Shown here piece after piece: positions 43,918 through 53,856 of a DNA stretch of 64,000 nt (within the stretch, counting starts at the first letter, position 1; every line of letters begins with the position of its first letter). The position numbers were made by a program, and so were the translations under genes. Source of the stretch: Bog-756 sp963812885 (GTDB taxonomy: Bacteria; Actinomycetota; Acidimicrobiia; Acidimicrobiales; RAAP-2); contig CAWEWZ010000010.1 of NCBI GenBank assembly GCA_963812885.1, positions 6,993 to 70,992 on the forward strand. The letters are read 5' to 3'. The notes beneath the pieces were generated by a model. The model ran no database searches. It saw nothing but the letters and a program-made list of their open reading frames with translations, and was not told where the DNA came from.

Positions 43918-43987
43918 CGAACGACCCCAGGTCTCCGGCGCACTCAGGTCGGTGCGCCGAAGACCGGCGACGCTCGCCGAGCACAGC

Positions 43988-44674
43988 TCATCGGGGCCGA
44001 GGTTCGTTCTCCTGACCACGCAACGGGCCCAGGAGATCGGCGGAAACACCCGCCGGTTCCGGCCAGATGAGGTCGGTGAGATGACCGACCACGTCGGCGC
44101 GGCTCATGGTGCGATGTTCGAGCCAACGGTCGGTGGCGGCACGGACCATGCCGACGATGCCGAAGCCCCAGATCTCCGCGGCGCCGGACTCGACACCCGC
44201 TTGCTCCATCAGGTCGGCGATCACGCCGGTGGCGTGGAGGCCGACGATGGTGACGTAGTCCTCCAGATCCCGATGCCGGGTGACAAACCGGTACAACTCC
44301 GGACGGGATTCGATGCCACCGACGTAGGCATCGATGCCGGCCGCCAGCTTGGCCCGAGGGGTCGGCGCGGCGTCGATGGCGATCGTCGTCTCGCTCACCA
44401 CCTGTTCGGCGGCGGTACGTCCCACCTCGAGGAACAGGTCTCCCCTGTCCTTGAAGTAGCGGTAGAAGACCGGCTTGGCGATGCCCGACGCCTTCGAGAT
44501 GTCGTCCATTCCGACATCGGCACCGAGATCGGACACCACGGCCATGGCGGCGGCGATGAGTTCCCGACGCCGGGTTTCCCGGTGGGCCTTCCAGCGCTCG
44601 CTCCGACCGTCCCGTCTCGACGAACCGGAGGTCCGGCGGCTCGACCGATCGGTGGTGGTAGTGGTCTTGCCCAT
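43988..44674 (-). CDS. TetR-family transcriptional regulator
   Basis: 228 residues from ATG 44674 (GGAGAG upstream). N-terminal HTH: RRRELIAAAMAVVSDLGADV, MDDISKASGIAKPVFYRYFKDRGDLF; the C-terminal ligand domain is helical (AELIWGFGIVGMVRAATDRW-like, seen as EIWGFGIVGMVRAATDRW). The frame remains open to ATG 44800, which sits 8 bases from a possible -10 (TATAAC on this strand) and could be a leaderless start; the 42-residue extension has weaker third-position bias, so 44674 is preferred. Divergent from the reductase/desaturase pair, with a palindrome between, so it probably represses them in response to an acyl-CoA or fatty acid. Confidence 0.87.
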   Translation of the reverse strand: MGKTTTTTDRSSRRTSGSSRRDGRSERWKAHRETRRRELIAAAMAVVSDLGADVGMDDISKASGIAKPVFYRYFKDRGDLFLEVGRTAAEQVVSETTIAIDAAPTPRAKLAAGIDAYVGGIESRPELYRFVTRHRDLEDYVTIVGLHATGVIADLMEQAGVESGAAEIWGFGIVGMVRAATDRWLEHRTMSRADVVGHLTDLIWPEPAGVSADLLGPLRGQENEPRPR

Positions 44675-44809
44675 CGCTCTCCTCAACTCGATCACCTGTC
44701 GCCGTCCTCCGCCGCCATCGGCGGCCCGGCCACGGTGGGCTGCCGACTCGGCGACAGCACCGTCACCGGCCAGTCTGGCCCACCTCTTGGCCCGAACCAT
44801 GGTTGCATG

Positions 44810-44836
44810 TTATATGTTACGGGTAGTAACATATAA
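44810..44836. promoter_or_regulatory. Palindromic operator with divergent -10 elements
   Basis: TTATATGTTAC (44810-44820) and GTAACATATAA (44826-44836) are perfect 11-base inverted repeats around GGGTA. The right arm ends in TATAAA (44832-44837), a -10 element placed about 24 bases before the reductase ATG 44861; the left arm reads TATAAC on the minus strand (44814-44809). The region is AT-rich against very GC-rich surroundings. This is where the adjacent TetR protein would bind to block both promoters. Confidence 0.85.
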
Positions 44837-44860
44837 AGCAACTCACCGCTCGGAGCCGCC

Positions 44861-46024
44861 ATGCGTGTCCGTACCAGCCTGCCCAGACCGGGGAGCCATT
44901 CCGAGTCCGACCCATCGGCGAACTGCGCCGGCGGCACCCGCGCCGGTCCTGGCCGTGCCGCCAGGTTGGCCCGGAGCGCGATCACCCGGATGACCACCCC
45001 ACTCCTGCCGGATGACTACCTGCATCTGGTGAATCCACTGTGGACGGCCCGCGAGCTGCGGGGGGAGATCGTCGAGGTGGTCCCCGAGACCCGCGACACC
45101 GCCACCCTGACCATCAAGCCCGGCTGGGGTTGGAACTTCAACTACCGGGCGGGCCAGTACGTCGGGATCGGTGTCCACCTCGGCGGCAAGTGGCACTGGC
45201 GCTCCTATTCCATCAGCTCCTCCCCTGCCGATGGCCGGCCGAGAGGCCGTCGCAGCCAGCTGACGATCACCGTCAAGGCCATGCCGGAGGGCTTTCTCTC
45301 GCAGCACCTGGTCCGGGGGCTCGAGCCCGGGACCATCGTTCGCCTGGCCCTGCCCCAGGGCGAGTTCGTGCTGCCCGATCCCCCGCCGGCAAAGATCCTG
45401 TTCTGGACCGGGGGGAGTGGCATCACACCGGTGATGTCCATGCTCCGCACCCTGGACGGTCGAGGCACCATGCCCGACGTGGTCCACATCCACTCCGCCC
45501 CGACGATGGACACGGCTATCTACCGCCGGGAGCGGCTCGCCCTTTCGGCGCGGCACGGTGGGCTCCGGCTGATCGAGAACTTCGACGACCAGCACGGCAT
45601 CCTCGATGCCGACCGTCTGGCCGACGTCTGCCCCGATTGGAAGACCCGCCAGGCCTGGGTATGTGGGCCCGCTCCGATGCTGGCCGCCGCCGAGAACCAC
45701 TGGAGGGATGCCGGACTCTCAGACCAGCTCCACGTCGAGCGGTTCTCCGCCGTACGCACCACGTCGGCCGAAGGCGGCCGGGTCACGTTCGCGGCGTCCG
45801 GAAAGACGGCGGATGTCGACGGCGCCACCACCCTGCTCGAAGCCGGAGAGGCCGTCGGCATCCAGATGCCGTTCGGCTGTCGCATGGGGATCTGCCACTC
45901 CTGCATCGTTCCGTTGCACAAGGGCGTGGTGAAGGACCTGCGGACCGGCGTGGAGCACCACCCGTACGCCAACGTACAGACCTGCATCACCGCCGCAGCG
46001 GGTGATTGCCTACTCGAGATCTAA
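44861..46024 (+). CDS. NAD(P)H/FAD ferredoxin-type reductase for the desaturase
   Basis: 387 residues. FAD domain: AGQYVGIGVHLGGKWHWRSYSISSSP (RSYS flavin motif); NAD(P) domain: KILFWTGGSGITPVMSML and AWVCGPAPML; C-terminal plant-type 2Fe-2S: FGCRMGICHSCIVPL with NVQTCITAAAGD (four Cys, C-x4-C-x2-C ... C). Residues about 47-60 (TPLLPDDYLHLVNPLW) match the Mycobacterium tuberculosis Rv3230c type, which donates electrons to desaturase DesA3. It passes NADPH electrons to the desaturase encoded 12 bases downstream. ATG 44861 has GGAGCC upstream. Confidence 0.92.
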   Translation: MRVRTSLPRPGSHSESDPSANCAGGTRAGPGRAARLARSAITRMTTPLLPDDYLHLVNPLWTARELRGEIVEVVPETRDTATLTIKPGWGWNFNYRAGQYVGIGVHLGGKWHWRSYSISSSPADGRPRGRRSQLTITVKAMPEGFLSQHLVRGLEPGTIVRLALPQGEFVLPDPPPAKILFWTGGSGITPVMSMLRTLDGRGTMPDVVHIHSAPTMDTAIYRRERLALSARHGGLRLIENFDDQHGILDADRLADVCPDWKTRQAWVCGPAPMLAAAENHWRDAGLSDQLHVERFSAVRTTSAEGGRVTFAASGKTADVDGATTLLEAGEAVGIQMPFGCRMGICHSCIVPLHKGVVKDLRTGVEHHPYANVQTCITAAAGDCLLEI

Positions 46025-46036
46025 GGAGGAACGCAG

Positions 46037-47209
46037 ATGGCCATTGCCGACATCGCCACATTTACCCATCTCAGTGACGCCGACGTTGAAGCGCTCGGTC
46101 GCGAGTTCGACGCCATTCGTCACGATATCGAGGAGTCCCTGGGGGCCGAGGATGCCGCCTACATCGAACGGATGATCTCCATCCAACGGCGGCTCATGGT
46201 GGCGGCCCGGGTGATCCTGTTGGCCAGCGGGTTCCCCCCGGCCTGGGTGGTCGGGACCGCCTTGCTGGCCGCCGGAAAGATCCTCGAGAACATGGAGATC
46301 GGACACAACGTCCTCCATGGGCAGTGGGACTGGATGAACGATCCGGAGATCCACTCGGGCACCTGGGAGTGGGACAACGCCTGCCCGGCGGATCAGTGGA
46401 AGCATTCTCACAACTTCGTCCATCACACCTTCACCAATGTCGTGGGCAAGGACAATGACGTCGGGTACGGCATCCTGCGGATGACCAGCGACCAGACGTG
46501 GCATCCGGCCAATCTGGGGCAGCCCGTCTACAACGCCCTCTTGGCCTTGCTCTTCGAATGGGGGGTCGCCCTGCACGATCTCGACATCGTGGCCATCCGC
46601 CAGCGCCGGAAGGACCCGACCGAGCTGAAGTCCCAGCTCAAGGGGATATGGCGCAAGGTACGTGGCCAGGTGGTCAAGGACTACCTCGTCTTCCCGCTGT
46701 TGTCCGGTCCCAATGCGGTGACCACCCTGGCGGCCAACGTGACCGCCAATCTGGCCCGCAACCTGTGGTCCTACACGATCATCTTCTGCGGGCACTTCCC
46801 GGACGGCGCCGAAACCTTCACCGAGGAGGAGCTCGAGGGCGAGACCAAGGCCGAGTGGTACCTGCGCCAGCTCCTCGGCTCGGCCAACTTCGAGGGAAGC
46901 CGGCTGCTGCAGGTGATGGCCGGCAGTTTGGGCTACCAGATCGAACACCACCTCTTCCCCGACCTCCCGAGCAACCGCTACCCCGAAATCGCCCAGCGTG
47001 TCCGGGCACTGTGCGAAACCTACGGCCTCCCCTATACGACCGGACCCCTCCACCGGCAGTACGGCCAGACCCTGAGAACGATCCTCAGGCTCAGCCTGCC
47101 GACCGCGTCGACCGGCCCGGTCCCCTCGACGCCGCGTCCTCGACGAGCCGACCCTCAGGAACGCGGCCACCCCCTCGGACCTCCGACGACCGAGGCCGCC
47201 GTGGCCTGA
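46037..47209 (+). CDS. desA3: Acyl-CoA delta-9 desaturase, DesA3-like
   Basis: 390 residues, preceded by AAGGAGG. Integral-membrane fatty-acid desaturase with all three His boxes: GHNVLHGQWDW (H-x4-H), WKHSHNFVHHTF (H-x2-HH), YQIEHHLFPDLP (Q-x2-HH). Hydrophobic pairs flank the boxes. EIGHNVLHGQ, NDPEIHSGTWEWD and TNVVGKDNDVGYGILRM match the mycobacterial DesA3 type, which makes oleoyl-CoA from stearoyl-CoA. The C-terminal ~40 residues are Pro-rich and not conserved. In an operon with the reductase upstream and under the TetR operator at 44810. Confidence 0.93.
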   Translation: MAIADIATFTHLSDADVEALGREFDAIRHDIEESLGAEDAAYIERMISIQRRLMVAARVILLASGFPPAWVVGTALLAAGKILENMEIGHNVLHGQWDWMNDPEIHSGTWEWDNACPADQWKHSHNFVHHTFTNVVGKDNDVGYGILRMTSDQTWHPANLGQPVYNALLALLFEWGVALHDLDIVAIRQRRKDPTELKSQLKGIWRKVRGQVVKDYLVFPLLSGPNAVTTLAANVTANLARNLWSYTIIFCGHFPDGAETFTEEELEGETKAEWYLRQLLGSANFEGSRLLQVMAGSLGYQIEHHLFPDLPSNRYPEIAQRVRALCETYGLPYTTGPLHRQYGQTLRTILRLSLPTASTGPVPSTPRPRRADPQERGHPLGPPTTEAAVA

Positions 47210-47400
47210 GCCGTCGCCGTCGCGGGTGGCGACCGGTGGGTACCGCCCGGTCCCGGTCGTCATTCATATTGAGTACTGAGCACCATCGATCACCCCCTAC
47301 CGCGAGCCCATCTCGCCGGGTCACCGTTCCCCGCTTCGGAGGTTCGCTGGTTTAAGAGCGACCCCCGGGGGTAAATCCCGGCTCAGAAAGGGGGGAATCC
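47210..47400 (+). promoter_or_regulatory. Upstream region of the mce locus
   Basis: 191 bases. Contains a locally AT-rich stretch near 47258-47290 (cattcatattgagtactgag) likely to hold the promoter, a 12-base perfect palindrome ACCCCCGGGGGT at 47361-47372, and AAAGGGGGGA at 47387-47396 as ribosome binding site for ATG 47401. The palindrome's function is unknown. Confidence 0.45.
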
Positions 47401-48294
47401 ATGGCCCCGCGTCTCGACGAAGGCAGCGGCATGGGGGTGGTCGGAGACAACGAGCGTGGTCTTTGGTACGCCGACGTGTCCGGGTGGGGTGTCGACGGGA
47501 TGCGGAACGCGGGGGGCAAGGTCGTGGCCGCGCTCGGTGTGCTCGGCGACATCTTCGCCATGCTCTGCGACGCGGTGTGGTCGACGGGCAGCGCCATCGT
47601 CCACCGTCGATTCTCGTGGTCGGAGTTCGCCGAACAGAGCTGGTTCCTGGCCTCGGTGACCATTCTCCCCACCATCCTGATCGCCATCCCCTTCGGCCTG
47701 GTCCTGGTGCTGGAAGTGGGAGGGCTGGCCGTCCAGATCGGTGCCAATACCGTGGTCGGCGCGGTGGACGCCATCGGCATCGTCCGGGAGGCGGCGCCCG
47801 TGATCACGGCGATCATCCTGTCCGGGGCGGGTGGCTCGGCCATCTGCTCCGACCTCGGATCCCGCACCATGCGCGACGAGATTTCGGCCATGTGGGTCAT
47901 GGCCGTGGATCCGGTCGAACGGCTGGTGGCACCCCGGGTACTGGCCACCGTGGTCGTGGCCCTGTTGCTCAACGGGGTGGTGGCCTTCGCCGGCATCCTG
48001 AGCGGCTACCTGGCCGCCGTGTTCATCCTCCACACCAGCGCCGGTGGGTTCCTGAACTCGTTCAGCGCCTTCGCCCAGCCGGCCGACGCCATCGAGTCGA
48101 TGTTCAAAGCCGGCCTCTTCGGCCTGCTCGCCGCCGTCGTCGCCTCCCACCAGGGCTTGAACGCCAAGAGGGGGCCGGCCGGGGTCGGTGAAGCCGTCAA
48201 TCGATCGGTGGTCATCACCGGCATCGGCCTGTTCATCCTCAACCTCCTGGTGACCGACGTGTTCCTGGCCATCGTTCCCCCGAGGATCCTCTAG
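47401..48294 (+). CDS. YrbE/MlaE-type permease, first of the mce locus
   Basis: 297 residues, about five to six TM helices. Permease-family blocks: FGLVLVLEVGGLAVQIGANT, VVGAVDAIGIVREAAPVITAII, and the coupling-helix region MRDEISAMWVMAVDPVERLVAPRV (EExDA-like, here DEISA). It forms, with the second YrbE and the Mkl ATPase, the inner-membrane ABC machinery that drives lipid or steroid import through the Mce proteins. Frame intact. Confidence 0.93.
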   Translation: MAPRLDEGSGMGVVGDNERGLWYADVSGWGVDGMRNAGGKVVAALGVLGDIFAMLCDAVWSTGSAIVHRRFSWSEFAEQSWFLASVTILPTILIAIPFGLVLVLEVGGLAVQIGANTVVGAVDAIGIVREAAPVITAIILSGAGGSAICSDLGSRTMRDEISAMWVMAVDPVERLVAPRVLATVVVALLLNGVVAFAGILSGYLAAVFILHTSAGGFLNSFSAFAQPADAIESMFKAGLFGLLAAVVASHQGLNAKRGPAGVGEAVNRSVVITGIGLFILNLLVTDVFLAIVPPRIL

Positions 48295-48304
48295 TGGGAC
48301 CCCG

Positions 48305-49202
48305 ATGAGCGGTTTGCCGCTGGCCGGAAAGCCGTCGGGGCGCCGGGCCATGGGAGCAGTGGCCGGTTGGGTGGCGTTCCACTCGGTCAATGTCGGATAC
48401 CGCGTCCGCAACCAGTTCGTCTGGCTCGGCGAGCTGTTGGTCTTCATCGTCAAGATGATCCGCGCCGTGCCCGACGGTCCTGCGTTACCACCGCCGGGAG
48501 CTGTGGCGACTGATCGCCGAGGTGACCTTCGGCGGGGGGATCCTGGCCATCGCCGCCAGCACCATCTTCGTCTCCGCCCTTCTGGCCTCGGTGGTCGGCG
48601 TCCAGCTCGGGATCGAAGGTCTGCAGGGCCTCAACATCATCGGCCTGGCCCCTCTGGCCGGCCTGCTCTCCGCCTTCGCCAACACCCGGGAGTTGGCTCC
48701 GCTGCTCGCCGGCTACGGGTTGGCCGCCCAGATGGGCTGCAAGTTCACCGCCCAGCTCGGGGCCATGCGGGTGAACGAGGAGATCGACGCCCTGGAGGTC
48801 ATGTCGGTACCCTCGCTCCCCTACCTGGTCACCACCAGGCTCATCGCCGCCCTGGTCGCCGTGGTCCCGCTGTACCTGTTGGCCCTGTCCGGTGCCTTTC
48901 TGGCCACCCAGTTCGCCGTTCTCACCATCGCCCATCAGGGCTCGGGGACCTACCTCCACTACTTCTACCTCTTCCTCAACCGGCGCGACGTCATCTACTC
49001 CGTCCTGAAGGTCGTCGTCTTCGCCATCCTCGTCACGATCATCCACTGCTACTACGGGATGACCGCGTCCGGTGGACCCGAAGGTGTCGGCCGGGCCACC
49101 GGGCGGGCCATCCGGACCAGCACCGTGGCCATCGCCATCTCCGACATGTTGATGACGCTCCTGTTCTGGGGAGTGTCGGTCCCCCTGAAGGTGACCGGTT
49201 GA
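48305..49202 (+). CDS. YrbE/MlaE-type permease, second of the mce locus, one frameshift
   Basis: N-terminus from ATG 48305 (SGLPLAGKPSGRRAMGAVAGW) to MIRAVP, then near 48474 one extra base and the frame resumes TVLRYHRRELWRLIAEVTFGGG. Later blocks: VVGVQLGIEGLQGLNIIGLA, NTRELAPLLAGYGLAAQMG, and the canonical MRVNEEIDALEVMSVPSLPYL (NEEIDAL motif). Ends VPLKVTG at 49202. The TGA overlaps the TTG start of mceA. Confidence 0.92.
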
Positions 49203-50538
49203 GCCTCGCCGCCCCTCCTGCTCCGGGGCAGGACACGATCGCCGCCGAAGTCGCCGAGCATCCCCGGAGCTGGACGAGGCATCTGGTGGTGCTCGGACTG
49301 GTGCTGGTGGCGTTCCTGGTCGCCGTCGTGGTCTTCGTGCTCGAGTCGTTCGGTGGCGCCTTCTCCACCTACGCGGTGACGGAGGCGCAGCTGCCGGCGG
49401 CGTCCACCGCCGTGGCCCTCGGCGCCCCGGTCGAATACCGCAACGTGACCGTCGGTACCGTCGCCAGCCAGGGCAAGTCCGCCCCCGGAGGGCTGGTCGT
49501 CCTGACCCTTCACATGCAACGCTCGATGCTCCACGTCATCCCGGCCGGGGTGCGGGCGACCGAGACCCCGGTCTCCTTCTTCGGGGATCCCTATGTCGAG
49601 CTGATCGCCCCGGCCAATCCGGGAGCGGCCCGACTTCGTCCCGGAGCCACGATCTCCGCCCTGTACGTCGGCCAGACCGGCTCCCTGCAGGCCACGCTCG
49701 GAAGCCTCGACAACCTGCTCATCAAGCTCCAGCCCGGCGAGCTCGACGCCGCCCTGACCGCCCTGGCCAGCGGGCTGCAGGGCAACGGGACGTCGCTGGG
49801 ACACAATCTGGTCAGGGCCAACACCTACTTCCAGCAGATGCTGCCTCTGTGGCCCACCGTCGTGTCCAACCTGAACACGCTGGTCCCGGTGGCCAACCAG
49901 TTCGCGGCCTCCACCCCGGACATCCTCCAGATCCTGGCCAACCAGACGACCACCGCCGGGACGATCAACGACCAGGCCGCAGGCGTCCGCCGGGCCCTCG
50001 ATGGCGGCGAGGTCCTGGCCGGCCAGACGGCCTCGCTTCTGACCGCCATCCAGCAGCCCTTCGACGTCCTGTCCGCCGACTCCGGACCCTTCCTGACCGC
50101 CATCTCCCAGAACCCCCGGGAGATCTCCCAGCTCCTCTCGGGGCTCGACGCCTGGGCCAATGCGTGGACGGCGGCCGAGTCGTCGGGCCCCTATCTCCAG
50201 CTGTCCCAGACCGAGGTCGTCGCCAATCCGGCCGACCTCGGGCTGGCCGTTCTCGGCGGACCCCAGGCCGCCGCCTACCTCTCGGCCGGGCTGGGGCCCG
50301 GTTTCGTGAACCCGCCCACCTACACCTCGGCCGGGACCATGACCACCGACGAGGCCCGGTCGCCGTCCGTCGGCTTGCTGTCGACGACGCCGCGCCGACC
50401 CCGGTGGTCGCCGAACCGGCCCAGAGCCGGGCCATCTCGCAGATCGTGGCCGCGGTGAGCGGCGCGCCCCCCGCCTCGCCCGCCGTCTCGACACTGTTGC
50501 TCTCGCCCGTCCTCGAGGGCCTGGTGACCCGATCATGA
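49199..50538 (+). CDS. mceA: Mce-family protein A, one frameshift
   Basis: Start TTG 49199 overlaps the permease stop. N-terminal TM anchor LVVLGLVLVAFLVAVVVFVL, then MCE/MlaD domain: ALGAPVEYRNVTVGTVASQG and PVSFFGDPYVELIAP. A long helical part (LNTLVPVANQFAASTPDILQ) forms the tube. Near 50370-50390 the frame changes (2 to 1, equal to a one-base loss or two-base gain): after SPSVGLL the protein continues DDAAPTPVVAEPAQSRAISQ to ...LEGLVTRS. The stop overlaps mceB's ATG (ATGA). Substrate-binding component of a lipid importer at the cell surface. Confidence 0.88.
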
Positions 50539-51627
50539 GATCCCACCACCGCCATCCGGGGCTCACCGGCACCGTGGTCAAGGTCGTCGTCTTCGCCGTC
50601 GTGTCGGTCATCCTCACCTCGATCGTCATCTCGACGCTGCTCGACGTGAACACCCAGGCCGCCACCGGGTACGTGGCCCAGTTCTCCAACGCCTCGGAGC
50701 TGCAGGCCGGTGACACCGTCCGCATCGCCGGTGTCGAGGTCGGGAAGGTCAGCGCGGTGACGCTTGCAGCAGAACCACGCCGACGTCTCCTTCAGCGTCG
50801 ACACCTCGCAGCACCTGACCACGACCACGTTGGCCGCCATCCATTTCGAAAACCTGCTGGGCCAGCGGTTCCTCGCCATCCTCCCCGGCGCCCGCGGCGG
50901 CAGGCCCCTCCCGCCCGGAGGCGTCATCCCCCTCGCCCACACCACGCCGGCCATCAATCTGACGGCGGTGTTCGACGGCTTCCAGCCTCTGTTCTCCGCC
51001 CTGTCGCCGGGCCAGGTGAACCAGCTGGCCGGATCGATCATCGACGTATTCCAGGGCGAGTCGGGGACCGTCTCCAACATCGTGGCCGAGACGGCGACAT
51101 TGACCAACAACCTGGCCGACCGGCAGCAGGTGATCGACACCCTCCTCACCAGCCTGTCCAAGCTGCTCGACACGGTCGGGGTGCACGACACCCAGCTGGG
51201 GCAGCTCATCGGGAATTTCGACACGCTGATGACCGGTCTGGCCGGGTCGCGGACCCAGCTCGGGTCGGCCATCGACAACCTGGCCACGGCGGAGAGCACC
51301 ACCAGCGGCCTCATCAACGAGGCCCAGCCCACCCTCAACCAGGACATCCAGACCCTCAATGGTGCCGTCCAGTCCTTGTCCGCCAACCAGCAAGGCCTCG
51401 ACGGCGTCCTCAAGGGGTTCCCCGGCCTGGTCGGCACCCTCACCAAGATCCAGTCCTCGGGCAGCTGGATCAACGTCTACCTCTGCAACCTCACCATCAA
51501 CGTCTCCGGGCAGCTGGACGTGTCGCTCGTTCCCGGCGTGAGCCCCACCAACCTGTACCCGAACCCGGTCAAACTGCCCTCGGGACCGATCGGTGACCAG
51601 GCCGACCACACGGCGAGCTGCTCGTGA
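50535..51627 (+). CDS. mceB: Mce-family protein B, one frameshift
   Basis: ATG 50535 overlaps mceA. TM anchor VVKVVVFAVVSVILTSIVIS, MCE strand FSNASELQAGDTVRIAG, VEVGKVSAVT; one extra base near 50755-50770, then QQNHADVSFSVDTSQHL and FENLLGQRFLAILPG. The helical part ends INVYLCNLTINVSGQ and PSGPIGDQADHTASCS at 51627. GTGA overlap with mceC. Confidence 0.9.
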
Positions 51628-52642
51628 AACGCTTCCGCGAGCGCGACCGGGCCCTGACCGGTCTGGTGGGGGTGGTGGTCGTCACCGTGCTCGTGGTAGG
51701 CGCTCTGAACTTCCCGAGCCTTCCGCTCATCCACGACAACGCCACCTACCAGGCCGACTTCGCCAATGCCGGGGGTCTCCAGACCGGGGACGTCGTCACC
51801 ATCGACGGCGTGAAGGTGGGATCCATCACCGCCATGGCTCTCGAAGGCGACCAGGTGCGGGTCACCTTCACCGCGTCGGGTACCACCCTGGGGTCGGGCT
51901 CCTCGGCGGCCGCCGAGGTTCTCAGCCCAGTCGGCACCGAGTACCTGCAGGTCTCACCGTCGGGCTCCGGCTCCCTCCAGGGTCCGATCCCGCTGTCCCG
52001 GACCAGCGTTCCCTACAACCTGGTGACGGCGCTGTCGGGGCTCGGATCCGAGATCCGCCAGTACAACATCCCCCAGCTCGAGAAGGCGCTCGGGGTCGGG
52101 AGCGCTGGACTTCAACGGAACCAACCTCAAGGCGACGACCAGCGCCTTCCAGGGTCTGGCCGACATCTCTCGGGTGATCGGCAACGAGGGGCCGGCCCTG
52201 GCCACGATCGTCTCGCAGGGGGCGAAGCTCAGCGGCGTCCTCTCGCAGCGGAGCCAACAGCTCTTCAACCTCTTCGGACAGAGCGACCTGGTGCTGTCCG
52301 TCCTGCAGCAGCGGCGAGCGGCCATCAACCAGCTCCTCACGGCAACCGGGCGCGCTGAGCGCGCAGATCACCTCGCTCCTGTCGGTCAACCGGCCGGCGC
52401 TGACCACGCTGCTCCAGAACCTCCAGTCGGTGTCGGCGGTGCTGGCCAAGGACAGCAACGACTTCGGACAGGCGCTCCCCGTCCTCGCCGCCTTCAGCCG
52501 GTACTCGGCCAACGCCAGCGGCTCGGGCGCCTTCGTCGACGTGTCGGTGCCCACCATGCTCATTCCCGACAACCTCTCGGTCCAGTGCTCGGCGCCCGGG
52601 GCCGAACCGAGCCGCAACCCTCAAGTGGGGTGCCGGCCATGA
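51624..52642 (+). CDS. mceC: Mce-family protein C, two frameshifts
   Basis: GTG 51624 overlaps mceB. TM anchor LVGVVVVTVLVVGALNF, MCE domain ADFANAGGLQTGDVVTIDGV, VGTEYLQVSPSGSG. One extra base near 52110 (after LEKALG, resuming ALDFNGTNLKATTSAFQG) and another near 52350 (after LLTATG, resuming ALSAQITSLLSVNRPAL). Ends GAEPSRNPQVGCRP; stop overlaps mceD's ATG. Frames step 0, 1, 2 in the same direction. Confidence 0.87.
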
Positions 52643-53856
52643 CCCCGCGCGTCTACGGGCTGGGGATTGCCAGACGGCCCTCGTTCCTCCGCCGGCTCCC
52701 GCTCCGCAAGATCGTGACGGTGGTGGCCGCGGCCCTGGTCGCCCTGGTCGTCGCCGGCCTCGTCGTCCTGGTGGCCACCGGACCCTCCACCATGACCATC
52801 TCGGCCCGCTTCGCCACCGCCCCCGGCCTCTTCACCGGAAACTCGGTCGACGTCCTCGGCATGCCGGTCGGGAGCGTCACCAGGATCACACCCGGGCCGA
52901 CCTACGTGACGGTGACCATGCAGGTGCCCAGCTCCACGCCGGTCCCCGCCCATGCCGAGGCGATGATCATGGCTTCCGAGGTGGTCAACGACCGGTTCGT
53001 GCAACTCAACCCCGGGTACAGCGGGGGACCCCGGATGCAGGACAACGCCGTCATCCCCCTGTCGCGCACGGCGGTGCCCATCTCCGTCGACGAGATCGTC
53101 GACAGCCTCGACCAGCTGGCCAAAGCCCTCGGGCCCAACGGCGCCAACGCCCACGGCGCCTTGTCCGCGTTCGTGGCCAGCTCGGCCCACGCCTTCGGCG
53201 GCAACGGCACCGCCCTGCACTCGACCCTGACGTCGCTCGGCCAGGCCCTGAACGCCCTTTCGTCCAAGAGCCCGCAGCTGACCGCGCTCTTCGACAACCT
53301 GGGAAACCTCAGCCACGTCGCCTCCCGGTACACGGGCACCTACCAGGCGTTCGCCAACAACCTGGCCGCGGTGAGCACCGACCTGGCCGGAGACGACAGC
53401 GACATCGGCTCCACCCTGGCCAACCTCCAGAAGGCGCTCGGGGCGCTGGCCCAGTTCACGGCGACCAACTCCACCGCCCTCGGGAACAGCGTCACCAATC
53501 TCGACGCCTTCGCCGGTGCCGTGGCCGCCAAACAGCAGGCGCTGGCCCAGGCCCTCCAGGCCCTTCCCATCGCGCTGGGCAACATCTCGCAGGCCGTCGA
53601 TCCGAAGGCGGCGGGGGGCACGGCGTTGCGGGCCCGATTCGACACCACCGGTGACTCGGCCGGCTTCTCCCAGTCGGTGTGCGGCAACCCGCTGCTCCGC
53701 CTCCTGCTCCTCTCGATCGACCGATCCCAGGACAAGGACCCGGCCGTCGATCTCGACTGCGGGGTGAACGGCCTGCTGGCCGGGCTCCCCACCCCTCCGG
53801 GTGCTTCGGCGGGGCCCAACCTGTCACTCGGTGCGTTGGTGGGAGGTCAGCCATGA
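52639..53856 (+). CDS. mceD: Mce-family protein D
   Basis: 405 residues, frame intact. TM anchor IVTVVAAALVALVVAGLVVL, MCE domain RFATAPGLFTGNSVDVLGMP, VGSVTRITPGPTYVTVTMQV and MASEVVNDRFVQLNPGYSGG. The C-terminal Cys residues (QSVCGNPLLRLLLL, LDCGVNGLLAG) are typical of this position in mce loci. ATG 52639 overlaps mceC; its stop overlaps the next start (ATGA). Confidence 0.94.
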   Translation: MTPRVYGLGIARRPSFLRRLPLRKIVTVVAAALVALVVAGLVVLVATGPSTMTISARFATAPGLFTGNSVDVLGMPVGSVTRITPGPTYVTVTMQVPSSTPVPAHAEAMIMASEVVNDRFVQLNPGYSGGPRMQDNAVIPLSRTAVPISVDEIVDSLDQLAKALGPNGANAHGALSAFVASSAHAFGGNGTALHSTLTSLGQALNALSSKSPQLTALFDNLGNLSHVASRYTGTYQAFANNLAAVSTDLAGDDSDIGSTLANLQKALGALAQFTATNSTALGNSVTNLDAFAGAVAAKQQALAQALQALPIALGNISQAVDPKAAGGTALRARFDTTGDSAGFSQSVCGNPLLRLLLLSIDRSQDKDPAVDLDCGVNGLLAGLPTPPGASAGPNLSLGALVGGQP

